From NCBI GenBank assembly GCA_002368155.1, contig AP018180.1, positions 4,135,380 to 4,199,379 of the forward strand: a stretch of 64,000 nt of DNA, written 5' to 3'. Source of the stretch: Nostoc carneum NIES-2107 (GTDB lineage: Bacteria > Cyanobacteriota > Cyanobacteriia > Cyanobacteriales > Nostocaceae). The notes below the pieces were generated by a model. That model was given only the letters and a program-made list of their open reading frames with translations, searched no databases and was not told the origin of the DNA. The translations under genes and the position numbers were made by a program. Within the stretch, counting starts at the first letter, position 1, and each line of letters opens with the position of its first letter. Of this stretch, positions 35,574-45,133 are shown piece after piece.

Positions 35574-35697
35574 AATACTTCTCAGTTAAGGATTTTCAAC
35601 TCGGAATTTAGTTTGGACAAAAGGTGAAAGGGTAAGGGTTAAAAGTTTTTTCTTGCCCCTTTTCCCCTTCCCCTTTTGCCCGTAACCGAAAAGTATT
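35574..35697. repeat. MITE-like repeat family 2, copy 2 (AATACT...AGTATT)
   Basis: A 124-bp unit bounded by AATACTTCTCAGTTAAGG and CGTAACCGAAAAGTATT, close to the copy at 27988-28111 across its whole length including the polypyrimidine centre. It lies in the 522-bp gap between the PD-(D/E)XK-like and MAPEG genes; the rest of that gap shows nothing recognisable. Confidence 0.75.
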
Positions 35698-35845
35698 AGT
35701 ACCACCCCGATAAATTCAAGAGTTACACCCGATACCTGACACCTCACACCCAAAAGCCTTATCGTAGCCACATTTGCTTGTGGGGACTGCTCAATGATGA
35801 AACCAAGGAAATATAGTTTTTTGGTACCCAAGGATATTTATTGAT

Positions 35846-36238
35846 ATGTCGCCCTGGACAAGTCTGATAACTACTTTGTCATTGCTGCTGTACTTAATAA
35901 TCACAATTAATGTTGGTCGAGCAAGAGCTAAGTATAAAGTTCTACCTCCCCAAATGACAGGAGATGCTAACTTTGAAAGAGTGCTGCGCGTCCAGCAAAA
36001 TACCATAGAGCAAATGGTTTTGTTCCTCCCAGCTTTATGGATATTCTCTTTCTACGTCAACTCGTTGTGGGGTGCTGCAATTGGTGCTATCTGGCTTGTA
36101 GGTAGAGTTATTTATGCTTGGGGATACTATCAAGCTGCTGAAAAACGCATGATAGGCTTTGTCATCAGTACTTTCAGTAGTGTAGTGTTACTTTTAGGTG
36201 CGCTCGTTGGCTGCATCTTGTCTTTGGTGCATTCATAA
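35846..36238 (+). CDS. MAPEG family membrane protein
   Basis: A 130-residue protein with four hydrophobic helices, of the MAPEG family (membrane-associated eicosanoid and glutathione metabolism). The signature ANFERVLRVQQNTIEQMVLF, with the Glu, Arg and Asn residues that bind glutathione in microsomal glutathione transferases, is intact. Cyanobacterial members can have glutathione transferase or peroxidase activity. It is a single gene with ATG at 35846 and no partner close by. Confidence 0.88.
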   Translation: MSPWTSLITTLSLLLYLIITINVGRARAKYKVLPPQMTGDANFERVLRVQQNTIEQMVLFLPALWIFSFYVNSLWGAAIGAIWLVGRVIYAWGYYQAAEKRMIGFVISTFSSVVLLLGALVGCILSLVHS

Positions 36239-36454
36239 GTCATTTGTAGAATGAAAAGCGATGTCTAGCGACAAGACGCAGAGCGTCTACGCACTTGGTT
36301 GATGGCTTCTTCCAGTGTTGATCGCTTTTAATTTATCATCAGTTTATTGCTATCAAAAACTGCCAAATCATTTAAGCCCATGAGTATTTGATGGGAATTT
36401 CCTCAACAATATACTCTCGATCGCCCACTTAAATAAATTAAGTGTATGTATCTC

Positions 36455-36967
36455 ATGAAACAAAAATATTGGCAATATTTTTGGTGTTGTACTCTGTCAA
36501 TCGTTCTAGCGTTGACTTTTGGTGGATTAGGAGTAAAATCAGCACAGGCGCTACTTCGTCAACATCACGATTCACCCGGTATCTTGCGTTACCATTCCCA
36601 AGTATCTATCAAAGATGAATTTGGATATGCTTGGCAAGTGCTGCTATTTAAACAGAATTACAATAGTGTAGTTCCAGATTTAAGGTTACGCTTGGTGGGG
36701 TTTCCTGGTGTGGTAGAAATTGCTCACCCCCAACCATTAGAAATTGAGACAGCAAATGGAAAGTTGCTTTTAGCATCTGATGCTTATGCTTTGAATACAC
36801 CTGCACCCAATGTAGGCGAATATGAATTAACAAATATTTTACCTAAATTACCAACAACAGATGCCCTCAAACTTTATGTGCCAATCTCTGCTAAAAAGCC
36901 ACTAGTTCTAAACATACCCAACACCATAGTAACTGAGTGGCAATGGTTAGTGACAGAGATTGATTAA
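36455..36967 (+). CDS. Exported DUF3122 protein
   Basis: A 170-residue protein with a signal peptide (MKQKYWQYFWCCTLSIVLAL, cleavage near AQA-L). The mature part contains LLRQHHDSPGILRYHSQVSI and FGYAWQVLLFKQ, which fit DUF3122, a family found almost only in cyanobacteria and of unknown function. An ATG three codons upstream (36446) is also possible. A lumenal or periplasmic location is inferred. Confidence 0.75.
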   Translation: MKQKYWQYFWCCTLSIVLALTFGGLGVKSAQALLRQHHDSPGILRYHSQVSIKDEFGYAWQVLLFKQNYNSVVPDLRLRLVGFPGVVEIAHPQPLEIETANGKLLLASDAYALNTPAPNVGEYELTNILPKLPTTDALKLYVPISAKKPLVLNIPNTIVTEWQWLVTEID

Positions 36968-37014
36968 TATTGCAAATGCCTACGCCAGTCTTTTAGAGAA
37001 ATCCAGCCAAATTG

Positions 37015-37446
37015 CTATACTGTCACTAAATTTATATCGTACTTTTTAGCATCACTTTCAATACGTATAAATTCATTTAATGGGTTATAATTCTCAAAAT
37101 TTTGGAGATTTTTCTCTTTATCATGAGAATTTTCCAAATAAGTTAACGCTAATGTAGAAGTCACATAAATATTTCCATGTTGTTTAAATCCTTCTATAAT
37201 TTCAGCTTCAGGAGGATAATCTTTAACTAAATGTTCTGCTAGAAATCCTTTTAAAATTATTCCCTTTAAGCCCGTTTCTTTGTATCCTTCTTTCGCTATC
37301 ATCAACGATATCTTATCAGCATTGAGATGCTTAAATTGCTCGTAATCTTCAAAAAACGGGCAAACGATTTTCATCAGATTTTTGACAGGATTTTTAACCT
37401 TTCCGTAGTTCGCCTCTTGCTGTTTTCTACGCTTTGATTCGCCCAT
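37015..37446 (-). CDS. Hypothetical protein with MGESKRRKQ N-terminus
   Basis: A 143-residue soluble protein beginning MGESKRRKQQEANYGKVKNP, a start shared by several short cyanobacterial proteins whose role is unknown. The remainder (LEEQ-like helices, KGIILKGFLAEHLVKDYPPE) shows no motif I can name. Its ATG at 37446 has AGGAG eight bases upstream on the minus strand, which supports the start. Confidence 0.6.
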   Translation of the reverse strand: MGESKRRKQQEANYGKVKNPVKNLMKIVCPFFEDYEQFKHLNADKISLMIAKEGYKETGLKGIILKGFLAEHLVKDYPPEAEIIEGFKQHGNIYVTSTLALTYLENSHDKEKNLQNFENYNPLNEFIRIESDAKKYDINLVTV

Positions 37447-37769
37447 GATAGATATCTCCTAATAAACGTTCGCATTGTAATGCCTTCTAGATAAAACGGC
37501 ACAACATAGTTTTACAATTGGGAGAATCGTTTGGCAACACAAAATTTCAAGGCGTAATCGGAATAAATACGGAGAAAGGGAAAGGGAAAAAGGGAAAAGG
37601 ATTGAATTAGCGATGTTTCTTTCATTTGTAGCAGGTGCTGTTCCGCCTGTGTAGCCTTGGGTATCTTGCCGGATGCGATCGCACAACTTAAGTACAGATG
37701 AGTTTAAGAAGGCTAAAGATAAAGAAGAAAACTTTAACCTCACGGACTTTAGTAATCACGAATTACGAA
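37447..37769. other. Intergenic region with purine-rich and short repeats
   Basis: Contains a run of GGGAAA-type repeats near 37578-37600 and ACGAATTACGAATTAGGAAT near 37757. Open frames here are short and composed of repeat sequence. No gene is supported. Confidence 0.45.
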
Positions 37770-38519
37770 TTAGGAATTTATATTTATTAATATTGATGCT
37801 AGCTGTTCAGGACAAGACAAATGAGGGCAATGTCCAGAAGGTATTTCAATCGCATCGACTCCTAAGCGGTGGCGTGCAGTGTAGTGCGACCAAGTAGAAG
37901 AGATGATTCGGTCATTTGTACATACAATATATTGGCGCTCAACTTCTGGCAAAGCTTTTAGAGGATTCGTCTCAAAAATATATGCCTGAGATTGTTGCGG
38001 ACGACTTTTTGAAAGTGCCCACTGTGCTATGTTTGGCGGACAGTCATGATAGAAAAATTCCATTAATACTGCTGGATCTGAATAATCTTTCCCTAAAGAA
38101 GCTGGTTCATACATATTAGGTTCCGAATGGAACTGCTCTAGTAGACTTGGGTCTTTTGGCTGATAATTGAATGATTTCAGCGTATCAGCATCAATATAAT
38201 GAGCAAATTGGTCGATGGTACTGACTCCAGGAGATGGAAGCAGCGCCCCTAGAAAAACTAATTTGCGTACTTTTACCGCTTCTGCAACCAGAGGAATGAT
38301 CGTACCAGCCATTGAATGCCCAACTAGTACGATATCGTCGTTAGTTTTCGGTAGCGCTTGAATTACCACATCCGCAAATTGGGATAAAGTCGCGGAAGGA
38401 TCTTCAATTGGTAAATCCATTGTTACGGTTTGATGACCCTGTGCTTCTAAGTAGGGAATTAGTAAATCCCAACACCAAGTACCTTGGAAGGCACCGTGAA
38501 CTAGAGAAAAAAGGCTCAT
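37770..38519 (-). CDS. Alpha/beta hydrolase (esterase/hydroxynitrile-lyase-like)
   Basis: A 249-residue hydrolase. LVHGAFQGTWCWDLLIPYLE is the oxyanion-hole region, LVGHSMAGTIIP carries the nucleophilic Ser, YIVCTNDRII the acidic residue and IPSGHCPHLSCPEQLA the catalytic His. The pattern is that of the plant methyl-esterase/hydroxynitrile-lyase-like group, also common as small esterases in bacteria. The substrate is unknown. It lies alone on the minus strand near the IS630 element. Confidence 0.88.
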   Translation of the reverse strand: MSLFSLVHGAFQGTWCWDLLIPYLEAQGHQTVTMDLPIEDPSATLSQFADVVIQALPKTNDDIVLVGHSMAGTIIPLVAEAVKVRKLVFLGALLPSPGVSTIDQFAHYIDADTLKSFNYQPKDPSLLEQFHSEPNMYEPASLGKDYSDPAVLMEFFYHDCPPNIAQWALSKSRPQQSQAYIFETNPLKALPEVERQYIVCTNDRIISSTWSHYTARHRLGVDAIEIPSGHCPHLSCPEQLASILININS

Positions 38520-38661
38520 ATCAAGTAATTCAGTAAGTAAGCGAAATTACTGCTAACTAGTGTATCCTTTTGGGAAAGCAAGCTGTGCGATCGCCTCCGT
38601 CCATCAAAAATAATTCAGTAGTCATCTGGATGATAGTAGCGCAGATATATGCAAATGAATA

Positions 38662-39787
38662 TAGCAATCCTAAATGAGTTGTGAAAAAAATGAACCATAC
38701 ATAAATATTTTGGGAAAATTAAAAACTTGATGATTAGTAACGAGTTCAAATAATCTCTTGACCTGAGAAAAGGATTTACATAAGTGGTAAAACTCTCGAA
38801 TAAATTTTTTAGCGTACAACCAGATGTCTTCTACAGGATTTTGCGTTGGGTCATTGGGTGCAAATCTCATACAAGTAACTTTCCATTCATCTTCACTTAA
38901 TCCTTGATTCAGATTATCTAAGTAAGCTTTAAATTCAGCAGAACGATGATAACTAGCTCCATCCCAAATTAAAGCAATACGGCTTTTTGGATACTGGGAA
39001 ATTAAATATTGTACAAAAGCAATCGCGTTGCTAGAATCACCTTTTTTACAAGGCTTAATTAGAAACTCTTGTGTGTAATAATTTAGAGCGCCAAAATAGG
39101 TTTGTCTTTGTCGTTCATTGATCACTGGAACTTCAATCCGTTCTTTCGTATTTCCCCAAATATAACCACAAATATCTCCCCATAATAGGTGACATTCATC
39201 TTCAAAAAAAACTATGAGTTCCCCAGATACTATCTCACGCTCATGTGCCGTCAGCCATGCGGTTATTTCTAGTTTTTTTTTAGCTACTAGTTCTGCGTCT
39301 TTTTTAGGATTCTTTTTTTGTGTTTTTTTCCAACTTATATTAGCGTCTTTAAAGAGATCGTAATAGCTTTGATTTGACTCAAATACAACATCAAAATTAT
39401 CTTCTACGTACTCCTTTAATTCTGATAAATGCCAATAGTTTTTCTGTTGAAGCCAGTTTAATACTACTTGTCTTTGTGCAGAGTCAAGATAACTTTTTGA
39501 CCCTTTGTATTTTAGCCTCAATCCGGTTATACCCTGTTCTATAAATATATATTTCCATTTGTTTACAAAACCAACAGACACTCCGAGAATATTTCCAATC
39601 TTTGAATGTTTATAGTTTTGCATCACCATTTGTACTGCCAGTGCCCGTTTTAGTTCTCTGGAGTCTGAGGTAGCCTGAATGAACTCTATCAACTCTTCCA
39701 TTTGTGCTGCCATGCACCCTATCAATGACTTCTAATGTTCACCATATCAACAACTGTGATTTTTCACAAATGATTTAGGATTGCTAT
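38662..39787 (-). mobile_element. IS630-family insertion sequence
   Basis: A 1126-bp element with inverted ends (TAGCAATCCTAAATGAGTTG at 38662; the complement TAGCAATCCTAAATCATTTG reading in from 39787), flanked on both sides by TA, the target duplication of IS630. One transposase gene fills it. It is an insertion within the hupS element. Confidence 0.85.
38670..39725 (-). CDS. IS630-family transposase
   Basis: A 351-residue transposase with an N-terminal helix-turn-helix (SKIGNILGVSVGFVNKWKYI), a linker, and the DDE catalytic region: FFEDECHLLWGD, ALIWDGASYHRS and NPVEDIWLYAK. The frame is intact and ends inside the inverted repeat, so the element may be functional. The first ATG is at 39725; MAAQMEELIEF four codons later is an equal candidate. 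Confidence 0.9.
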   Translation of the reverse strand: MIGCMAAQMEELIEFIQATSDSRELKRALAVQMVMQNYKHSKIGNILGVSVGFVNKWKYIFIEQGITGLRLKYKGSKSYLDSAQRQVVLNWLQQKNYWHLSELKEYVEDNFDVVFESNQSYYDLFKDANISWKKTQKKNPKKDAELVAKKKLEITAWLTAHEREIVSGELIVFFEDECHLLWGDICGYIWGNTKERIEVPVINERQRQTYFGALNYYTQEFLIKPCKKGDSSNAIAFVQYLISQYPKSRIALIWDGASYHRSAEFKAYLDNLNQGLSEDEWKVTCMRFAPNDPTQNPVEDIWLYAKKFIREFYHLCKSFSQVKRLFELVTNHQVFNFPKIFMYGSFFSQLI

Positions 39788-39901
39788 ATAGAGATGAAGC
39801 ATCTCTATATTTGCTTATTTTCTTTATACAAATGAATAAAAACCGTAGTTTTCTTTCCGGAACAGACTATTTTGCTCAGTAGATGTGAAATAAGTACAGA
39901 A

Positions 39902-39945
39902 ATGAGAGTAAAAGAGTATGCACATGAATACTCTTTTACTCTCAT
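39902..39945. promoter_or_regulatory. Perfect 18-bp hairpin upstream of the 129-residue membrane protein gene
   Basis: ATGAGAGTAAAAGAGTAT (39902-39919), an 8-nt loop and ATACTCTTTTACTCTCAT (39928-39945) form a perfect 18-bp stem. It lies about 100 bp before the ATG at 40044, with a second hairpin between. It could be a terminator, an mRNA leader structure or a protein binding site. Confidence 0.6.
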
Positions 39946-39969
39946 CGTACCTCATGAATTCTATGCAAA

Positions 39970-39995
39970 AATGCCAGCATGGCCGTGCTGGCATT
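39970..39995. promoter_or_regulatory. Second hairpin upstream of the same gene
   Basis: AATGCCAGCA (39970-39979), loop TGGCCG and TGCTGGCATT (39986-39995), a perfect 10-bp GC-containing stem 48 bases before the ATG at 40044. No T-run follows, so it is not a standard terminator. Confidence 0.55.
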
Positions 39996-40043
39996 AGAAC
40001 AAACAAACATTTCGTTAATCCAGTTTTGAAAGGAGTAACTCGC

Positions 40044-40433
40044 ATGAGTAACATATTTAGCTCTGATTCAAATACTCAGTATCCGACAGCACAAATGTTC
40101 TGGAGTCAGTTACCAACTATGAACCAATGGACTAACAACAATCAAAACCTGTTAAATGTAGTCTTCAAAAGCAGCGAAGGCAAATCCGGAAAAAATTCAG
40201 ATATTACAATACAAAGTTATACAACCCAAGCAGAAACCCCAAATCTACCTTTACTACTGGATAAAGCCATTGAGTTAGCCAAAACTAATGAAGTGGCAGG
40301 GTTGATTATAGCTTGTGCCTTTTTTACATTTGTGATTTGTGCGGCTTTGTCCACATTTCTTCGCAATTGCGTGGACACATTGCGGATATCTGTGGATATA
40401 GTAATTCGATTAATGAATTACTTCCGAAAATAA
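40044..40433 (+). CDS. Hypothetical single-pass membrane protein
   Basis: A 129-residue protein. I chose the ATG at 40044 (MSNIFSSDSNTQYPTAQ) because AAAGGAG lies 8 bases upstream; the frame is open to 39918 but that part is hairpin sequence. The N-terminal 70 residues are Asn/Ser/Gln-rich, followed by one membrane helix (EVAGLIIACAFFTFVICAAL) and a short basic C-terminus. I do not recognise it. Two strong hairpins lie in its leader. Confidence 0.55.
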   Translation: MSNIFSSDSNTQYPTAQMFWSQLPTMNQWTNNNQNLLNVVFKSSEGKSGKNSDITIQSYTTQAETPNLPLLLDKAIELAKTNEVAGLIIACAFFTFVICAALSTFLRNCVDTLRISVDIVIRLMNYFRK

Positions 40434-40615
40434 TTAGACCTATCTCATCAATTTAAGCACCCCGAAAAGGAAACATCTCATGATCATTGGTGCTTCTACC
40501 TTTCATCCCTAAATGTATACAGAGGATGAATGACATTTTTGGAAAAAAAGTGCAATTTAATAGTATAACCTTCCCAACATCAGTATTTACTTACATAATT
40601 AATTAGAAATATTCT

Positions 40616-41911
40616 ATGCCTACAATTATGGATAATAAAGATTTAGATGAAAAATTTAAACAACTCAATCGTTCGCCTAAACGCAAAGAAATTTTACTTA
40701 AATTGCTCTCTGGGGAAACAGATGAAGCAATTGCTTTAGCACTAAAAATTGAAACAGGAACAGTGAGAAGGCAAATTTCTTTAATTTGTCAATTATTTGG
40801 CTTAAAAGAAGAAGAATCTTATGAACGCCGTTCCAGACGCAGTGAATTAATTAGCTTATTCGCCAAATATAAACCAGAACTAGTGAGAAATAAAATCTCT
40901 ACCAATTTTACTCCACAAGTACCTTTTAATTCTGAACAATATATTGATTTACCACAAGTTGAATCGATATGCCACCGAGAAATATTACAACCTTCTGCTT
41001 TAATCAGAATCAAAAGTCCTGGTTTAACAGGTAAAACTCATTTATTAAAAAGTATATTGCAATATGCACAATCACAAGAATATTCAGCGATTAATATAAA
41101 TTTTCTCGAAGCTGATCAAGAAGTTTTGAGCAACATCGAAGCTTTAAACTATTGGTTTTGTAATACTGTAGGTTATGCCTTATTCGGTGCCACTAAAATG
41201 GATATATATTGGGATAAAACTCTATCTTCTAATATGCGATGTAGCGTTTATTTCCAAGATTATATCTTAGCTAATCTAGAGAACCCTTTAGTTCTTGGCT
41301 TAGATAACGTCGATCACATCTTTCCTTACGCTAGTCTAGCATCTGACTTTTTTGGGCTGTTAAGAGCGTGGCATGAAAAAGGAAGAAATGGCAATCAATG
41401 GCAAAATTTAAGAATCATACTAGCTTATAGTACAGATGTTTATATTCCTCTGAATATCAACCAATCACCATTTAATGTCGGACAAATAATTGAGTTACCA
41501 GAGTTTACCAAAGCACAGGTACAAGAGTTAGCCATTAGATACGGATTAAATTGGCATGACAAGCAAGTAGAAAAATTAACGGCACTAGTAGGAGGACATC
41601 CTTACTTAGTTCAGAAAGCATTACTGCATATCAAAAACCAGCCACATATCAAACTAGAAGAAGTTTTAAATACGGCTGCAACCCCATCAGGATTATATGC
41701 CGATCATCTCTGGGAAATTTGGGTGAAATTAAAACAAGAACCGCATCTAATTACAGCTATGAAAAATCTTGTACAGGCGAATCAACCAATATTGTTAAAT
41801 CCAGAACAAGTACGTCAATTAAATAGAATGGGATTAGTTCGTTTATCAGGTAATAATGTAGAACCTCGATGCCAATTATATCGTCTTTATTTTCGTGTTT
41901 GGTTGAATTAA
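40616..41911 (+). CDS. HTH plus AAA-like ATPase-fold protein
   Basis: A 431-residue protein. The N-terminal region (KRKEILLKLLSGETDEAIAL, ALKIETGTVRRQISLICQLF) is a LuxR-like helix-turn-helix of the type placed before STAND-like domains in cyanobacteria. An AAA_35-like domain follows: IRIKSPGLTGKTHLLKSILQ is the P-loop (GLTGKT) and LVLGLDNVDHIF the Walker B strand. LVGGHPYLVQKALLH is a conserved motif of the family. These proteins are common in cyanobacterial signalling or conflict systems; the effector is not evident. The next gene, 10 bp on, has the same ATPase fold. Confidence 0.75.
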   Translation: MPTIMDNKDLDEKFKQLNRSPKRKEILLKLLSGETDEAIALALKIETGTVRRQISLICQLFGLKEEESYERRSRRSELISLFAKYKPELVRNKISTNFTPQVPFNSEQYIDLPQVESICHREILQPSALIRIKSPGLTGKTHLLKSILQYAQSQEYSAININFLEADQEVLSNIEALNYWFCNTVGYALFGATKMDIYWDKTLSSNMRCSVYFQDYILANLENPLVLGLDNVDHIFPYASLASDFFGLLRAWHEKGRNGNQWQNLRIILAYSTDVYIPLNINQSPFNVGQIIELPEFTKAQVQELAIRYGLNWHDKQVEKLTALVGGHPYLVQKALLHIKNQPHIKLEEVLNTAATPSGLYADHLWEIWVKLKQEPHLITAMKNLVQANQPILLNPEQVRQLNRMGLVRLSGNNVEPRCQLYRLYFRVWLN

Positions 41912-41921
41912 GAGATAGCTT

Positions 41922-43943
41922 ATGTCAGCAGAAAAGACTTTACCTTATAGATATCAAGTAGGAGGTAGCTTACCTCACGATGCTCCCACTTATGTTAAAC
42001 GCAAAGCAGATGACAACCTGTTTAATGCACTGAAAGCAGGTGAATTTTGCTATGTATTTTCTTCTCGGCAGATGGGTAAATCTAGCTTGAGAGTACATAC
42101 CATACATCGCTTACAAAAAGAAGGAATAATATGTTCTGTAATTGACCTGACAGAAATTGGTTCTCAGCTTAATTATCAGCAATGGTATAAAGGCATTGCC
42201 TACTCTTTAATGATGAATCTACAAATTAATAATTCTATCATTAACAAAGAATGGTGGGAGAAACACAAAGATTTATCATCTGCTTATCAATTAAGTTTAT
42301 TTCTCGATGAATTGCTAAAATCTACTTATCAAAAAATTGTCATCTTTATAGATGAAATAGATTTTGTTAAATGCCTAGATTTTCCTACAGATGAATTTTT
42401 TGGGATTATCAAAACTTGTCATAGCAAACGTTCTTACACACCAGAATATAAACGCTTAAGTTTCGCCTTAGTAGGCGTGACTACTCCCTCAAATTTAATT
42501 CAAGATAAAAATCATACACCCTTTAATCTTGGTAGACCGATTGAATTATCAGGTTTCCATTTTTCGGAAGCAGAACATTTAGCAAAAGGTTTGGCTAAAA
42601 AGTTTTCTAGCTTGGAAATAGCTAAAAAAGTTCTCAAAGATATTTTAAGTTTAACTGGTGGGCAACCATTCTTAACACAAAAAATCTGTGATCTAGTTGT
42701 GAACCTCTCCGAACGTCCGCGTCTGGGTGAAGAACAACAATGGGTCAAAAATATTGTATGTGAAAAAATAATTGAGAATTGGGAATATCAAGATGAGCCA
42801 GAACATTTAAGAACAATTAGCGAACGCATTTTGAGGAGTCAGAATGCAATTGGGGTTTTGCATTTATATAGAACTATTTTAGAGGGTAAGATAGTTAAAT
42901 ATGATAATAGCGAAGAAGCAACAGATTTATTACTATCGGGGTTAGTTAAAAACCAAGGTAGATTGAAAATATATAATTATATTTACGCATCTGTTTTTAA
43001 TCAAAAATGGATTACTAAAACATTAGAAAAACTTGGTTGTCCTTATGCAGAACAGTTACAAGAATGGATACAATCTGGTCGGATTAATAATTCACAATTA
43101 TTATTACCAGAAGAAGCTTTGTATAAAGCATGGCAATGGGCTGATGGTAAGTCATTAAGTTTTGTAGATTATGAATTTCTTTGTGCTAGCTTATTAGCAA
43201 ATAATATTAGCAAAAACAGTATTAATTTTGATAATCAAATTTTCACTGGTTTAAAAGTTAGAGAAATAAAAGAAAAGACAAACAAGGTAGCATCAAACAA
43301 CCAAGAAGATGCCAGAGTTAAATCATCTAAACTTTCTCAATCAAAAGCCCAAGTTATCCACGAATATTACAAAAATAATTATATTAAGTTATTAATGCTG
43401 ATTTTGGGTATTCCTTTTGTAATTCTAATTTCTCAGATTCTGTTTTTACAAAAAAATATTGGCAATAACTGGTTTAATTCTGGCAATAACGAAAATATTT
43501 TAAGAACAATTAATCAATTGCCTGAAAATACTATTTTTAATAGTGGTGACTTGAAAACAGATTTAAGATTTAGCATCACACCTAATTCAACACAATTGTT
43601 AAATACTGAAGATAGTAAAATTCCTATTTCTATCCCTCGATTAGTTGAAAATAGTCAAATAATTTCAGTTCCAAACACTCTGGTATCATCACTTTTAAAT
43701 GATCAGCAGCAAAAAAATTTAAAGTTAGAAGTAGAAATTAGGTATGACGGCAGTATCAAAGTTTTACGTGCCATTGATGAAAATAATAGAATATATGATA
43801 ATCCTCAAAGTTCAGAAATGCAGTTAATCAAGCAAATAGAGAATGCATTCCGTTATGAGTACGAGCCTGAACTTACAAGATGGGGTTTTCAGAACAAACA
43901 AACATTATCTTACAGTTTGTCTCTGACAATTTTAAAACATTAG
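41922..43943 (+). CDS. AAA-like domain protein with membrane helix
   Basis: A 673-residue protein with an AAA_35-like N-terminal domain: [20 protein letters not shown], then [20 protein letters not shown] with the P-loop Lys and Ser, [12 protein letters not shown] as Walker B, and [17 protein letters not shown] central helical part and one membrane helix at about 488-510 ([20 protein letters not shown]) are followed by about 160 residues that would be outside the membrane and end in a TonB_C-like stretch ([20 protein letters not shown]). It forms an operon with the preceding ATPase. The pair is the last cargo before the right end of the hupS element. Confidence 0.75.
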   Translation: MSAEKTLPYRYQVGGSLPHDAPTYVKRKADDNLFNALKAGEFCYVFSSRQMGKSSLRVHTIHRLQKEGIICSVIDLTEIGSQLNYQQWYKGIAYSLMMNLQINNSIINKEWWEKHKDLSSAYQLSLFLDELLKSTYQKIVIFIDEIDFVKCLDFPTDEFFGIIKTCHSKRSYTPEYKRLSFALVGVTTPSNLIQDKNHTPFNLGRPIELSGFHFSEAEHLAKGLAKKFSSLEIAKKVLKDILSLTGGQPFLTQKICDLVVNLSERPRLGEEQQWVKNIVCEKIIENWEYQDEPEHLRTISERILRSQNAIGVLHLYRTILEGKIVKYDNSEEATDLLLSGLVKNQGRLKIYNYIYASVFNQKWITKTLEKLGCPYAEQLQEWIQSGRINNSQLLLPEEALYKAWQWADGKSLSFVDYEFLCASLLANNISKNSINFDNQIFTGLKVREIKEKTNKVASNNQEDARVKSSKLSQSKAQVIHEYYKNNYIKLLMLILGIPFVILISQILFLQKNIGNNWFNSGNNENILRTINQLPENTIFNSGDLKTDLRFSITPNSTQLLNTEDSKIPISIPRLVENSQIISVPNTLVSSLLNDQQQKNLKLEVEIRYDGSIKVLRAIDENNRIYDNPQSSEMQLIKQIENAFRYEYEPELTRWGFQNKQTLSYSLSLTILKH

Positions 43944-44064
43944 GTATAAATTTCAACAATCAACCTTTGAGAATTCATGAAATTGGTAGAGGCGATCGCA
44001 ACCAAAACCACAGAGTATTTTAACTCTGTAGCGGGCAAGATGCTCGCCACTAATAGTTATATGA

Positions 44065-44075
44065 TTATTCTATAG
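44065..44075 (-). repeat. Inverted arm CTATAGAATAA, right end of element
   Basis: TTATTCTATAG on the plus strand, the exact complement of the left arm at 24804-24814, seven bases inside the right direct repeat. Confidence 0.75.
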
Positions 44076-44078
44076 CAT

Positions 44079-44141
<63 letters not shown>

Positions 44142-45133
44142 AGACTATGTGTTTTTCTATTGGTTACTATGCATGATTCAGGTGATAAGTATTGTAGCGT
44201 ATCACCTGTTTCTCAATATTTATCTCTCATTATCAAGAGATGGTTTTTTAATTATATACGCTAAAGCACAAAATCATGATTATTAATGTAATTATCACAA
44301 AATATCCGTAACTATAATTTTCATCAAAAGGTTCTATGCATAACAGCTTTTTTTTCAAAAATATGGATAATATTTAGACCAAGATAATTTTGATATTTCA
44401 CATTTATAATTGAACTTTTTACTAAAACCAGAATATACAAATAAATTAAGCTTCATAGTTTCAGGGATGATTGCAATATCATGTTAATTAAGCCTATAAA
44501 TAATGGTTGATTTTTTCTGACATATATGCAATTAATGCATATAATTTATGGGAATATTTCATGATAAACTTTTATTTTTTGTTGGCAGGCGATACAAAAT
44601 TCCTGCCTAAATATTGAATGTATTGAAACTTGTCTGAATATTGGCAAATATCCCCTAGAAACTTGTTAATATCTTGTTTTATAGTTGAAAATCTTGATAC
44701 CTTAAATCTAAGGAGTGTTGAGCAGATTCCTGGTACAAACACCTATAGCAATCTTCAATCATTCACTTTGCAAGCATAATTGTTTCGGGTAAAGATATTT
44801 GTATGTTGTAGGAAATTGCCCAACTTACAAAATTTTCCTGGGATGATAATTCTTATTTTCGGGTACAAGATAGAAAGCGTCTTATTTTTTCACCCTACCC
44901 TTAATTTTAGCTTGAACAAATCCTAGATATCATATCTGGACACAGGGAGAGTTTGTTTAGCTAAGGGTTCAAGGGGAAAGGCAAAAGGGGAAACCAAGGG
45001 AATTCTGCTTTACAGAATCGCTATCTGCGTAAATCAGCTGACTATATATAGCCTTAGATGATAGATGCTTGTATCTCTTCATCTTTTTTAGGCTTTAAAC
45101 ATTTAATTCCCCAACAGCCAGATTACGGTAGTT
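44142..45133. promoter_or_regulatory. Divergent upstream region of hupS and the TPR gene
   Basis: A 992-bp AT-rich region expected to hold the hupSL promoter (minus strand) and the promoter for the plus-strand gene set at 45134. A 9-bp inverted repeat lies at 44179-44208. I found no perfect NtcA box (GTA-N8-TAC); imperfect matches exist but are weak. A G/A-rich stretch (AAGGGGAAAGGCAAAAGGGG) is near 44971. No open frame is convincing. Confidence 0.55.
44179..44208. promoter_or_regulatory. Inverted repeat just upstream of hupS
   Basis: CAGGTGATA (44179-44187), a 12-nt loop and TATCACCTG (44200-44208). It lies 37-67 bases upstream of the hupS ATG, in the likely 5' leader or core promoter. It could be an operator or a leader hairpin. 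Confidence 0.5.

Noticed and set aside
37673..37897. Plus-strand 74-codon frame at the end of the alpha/beta hydrolase gene
   Set aside because: It overlaps the C-terminal codons of the hydrolase and is built partly from ACGAATT repeats.
44142..45133. NtcA box upstream of hupS
   Set aside because: No perfect GTA-N8-TAC was found. Near matches such as GTATTGTAGCGTAT differ at the last base and are too weak to report as a site.
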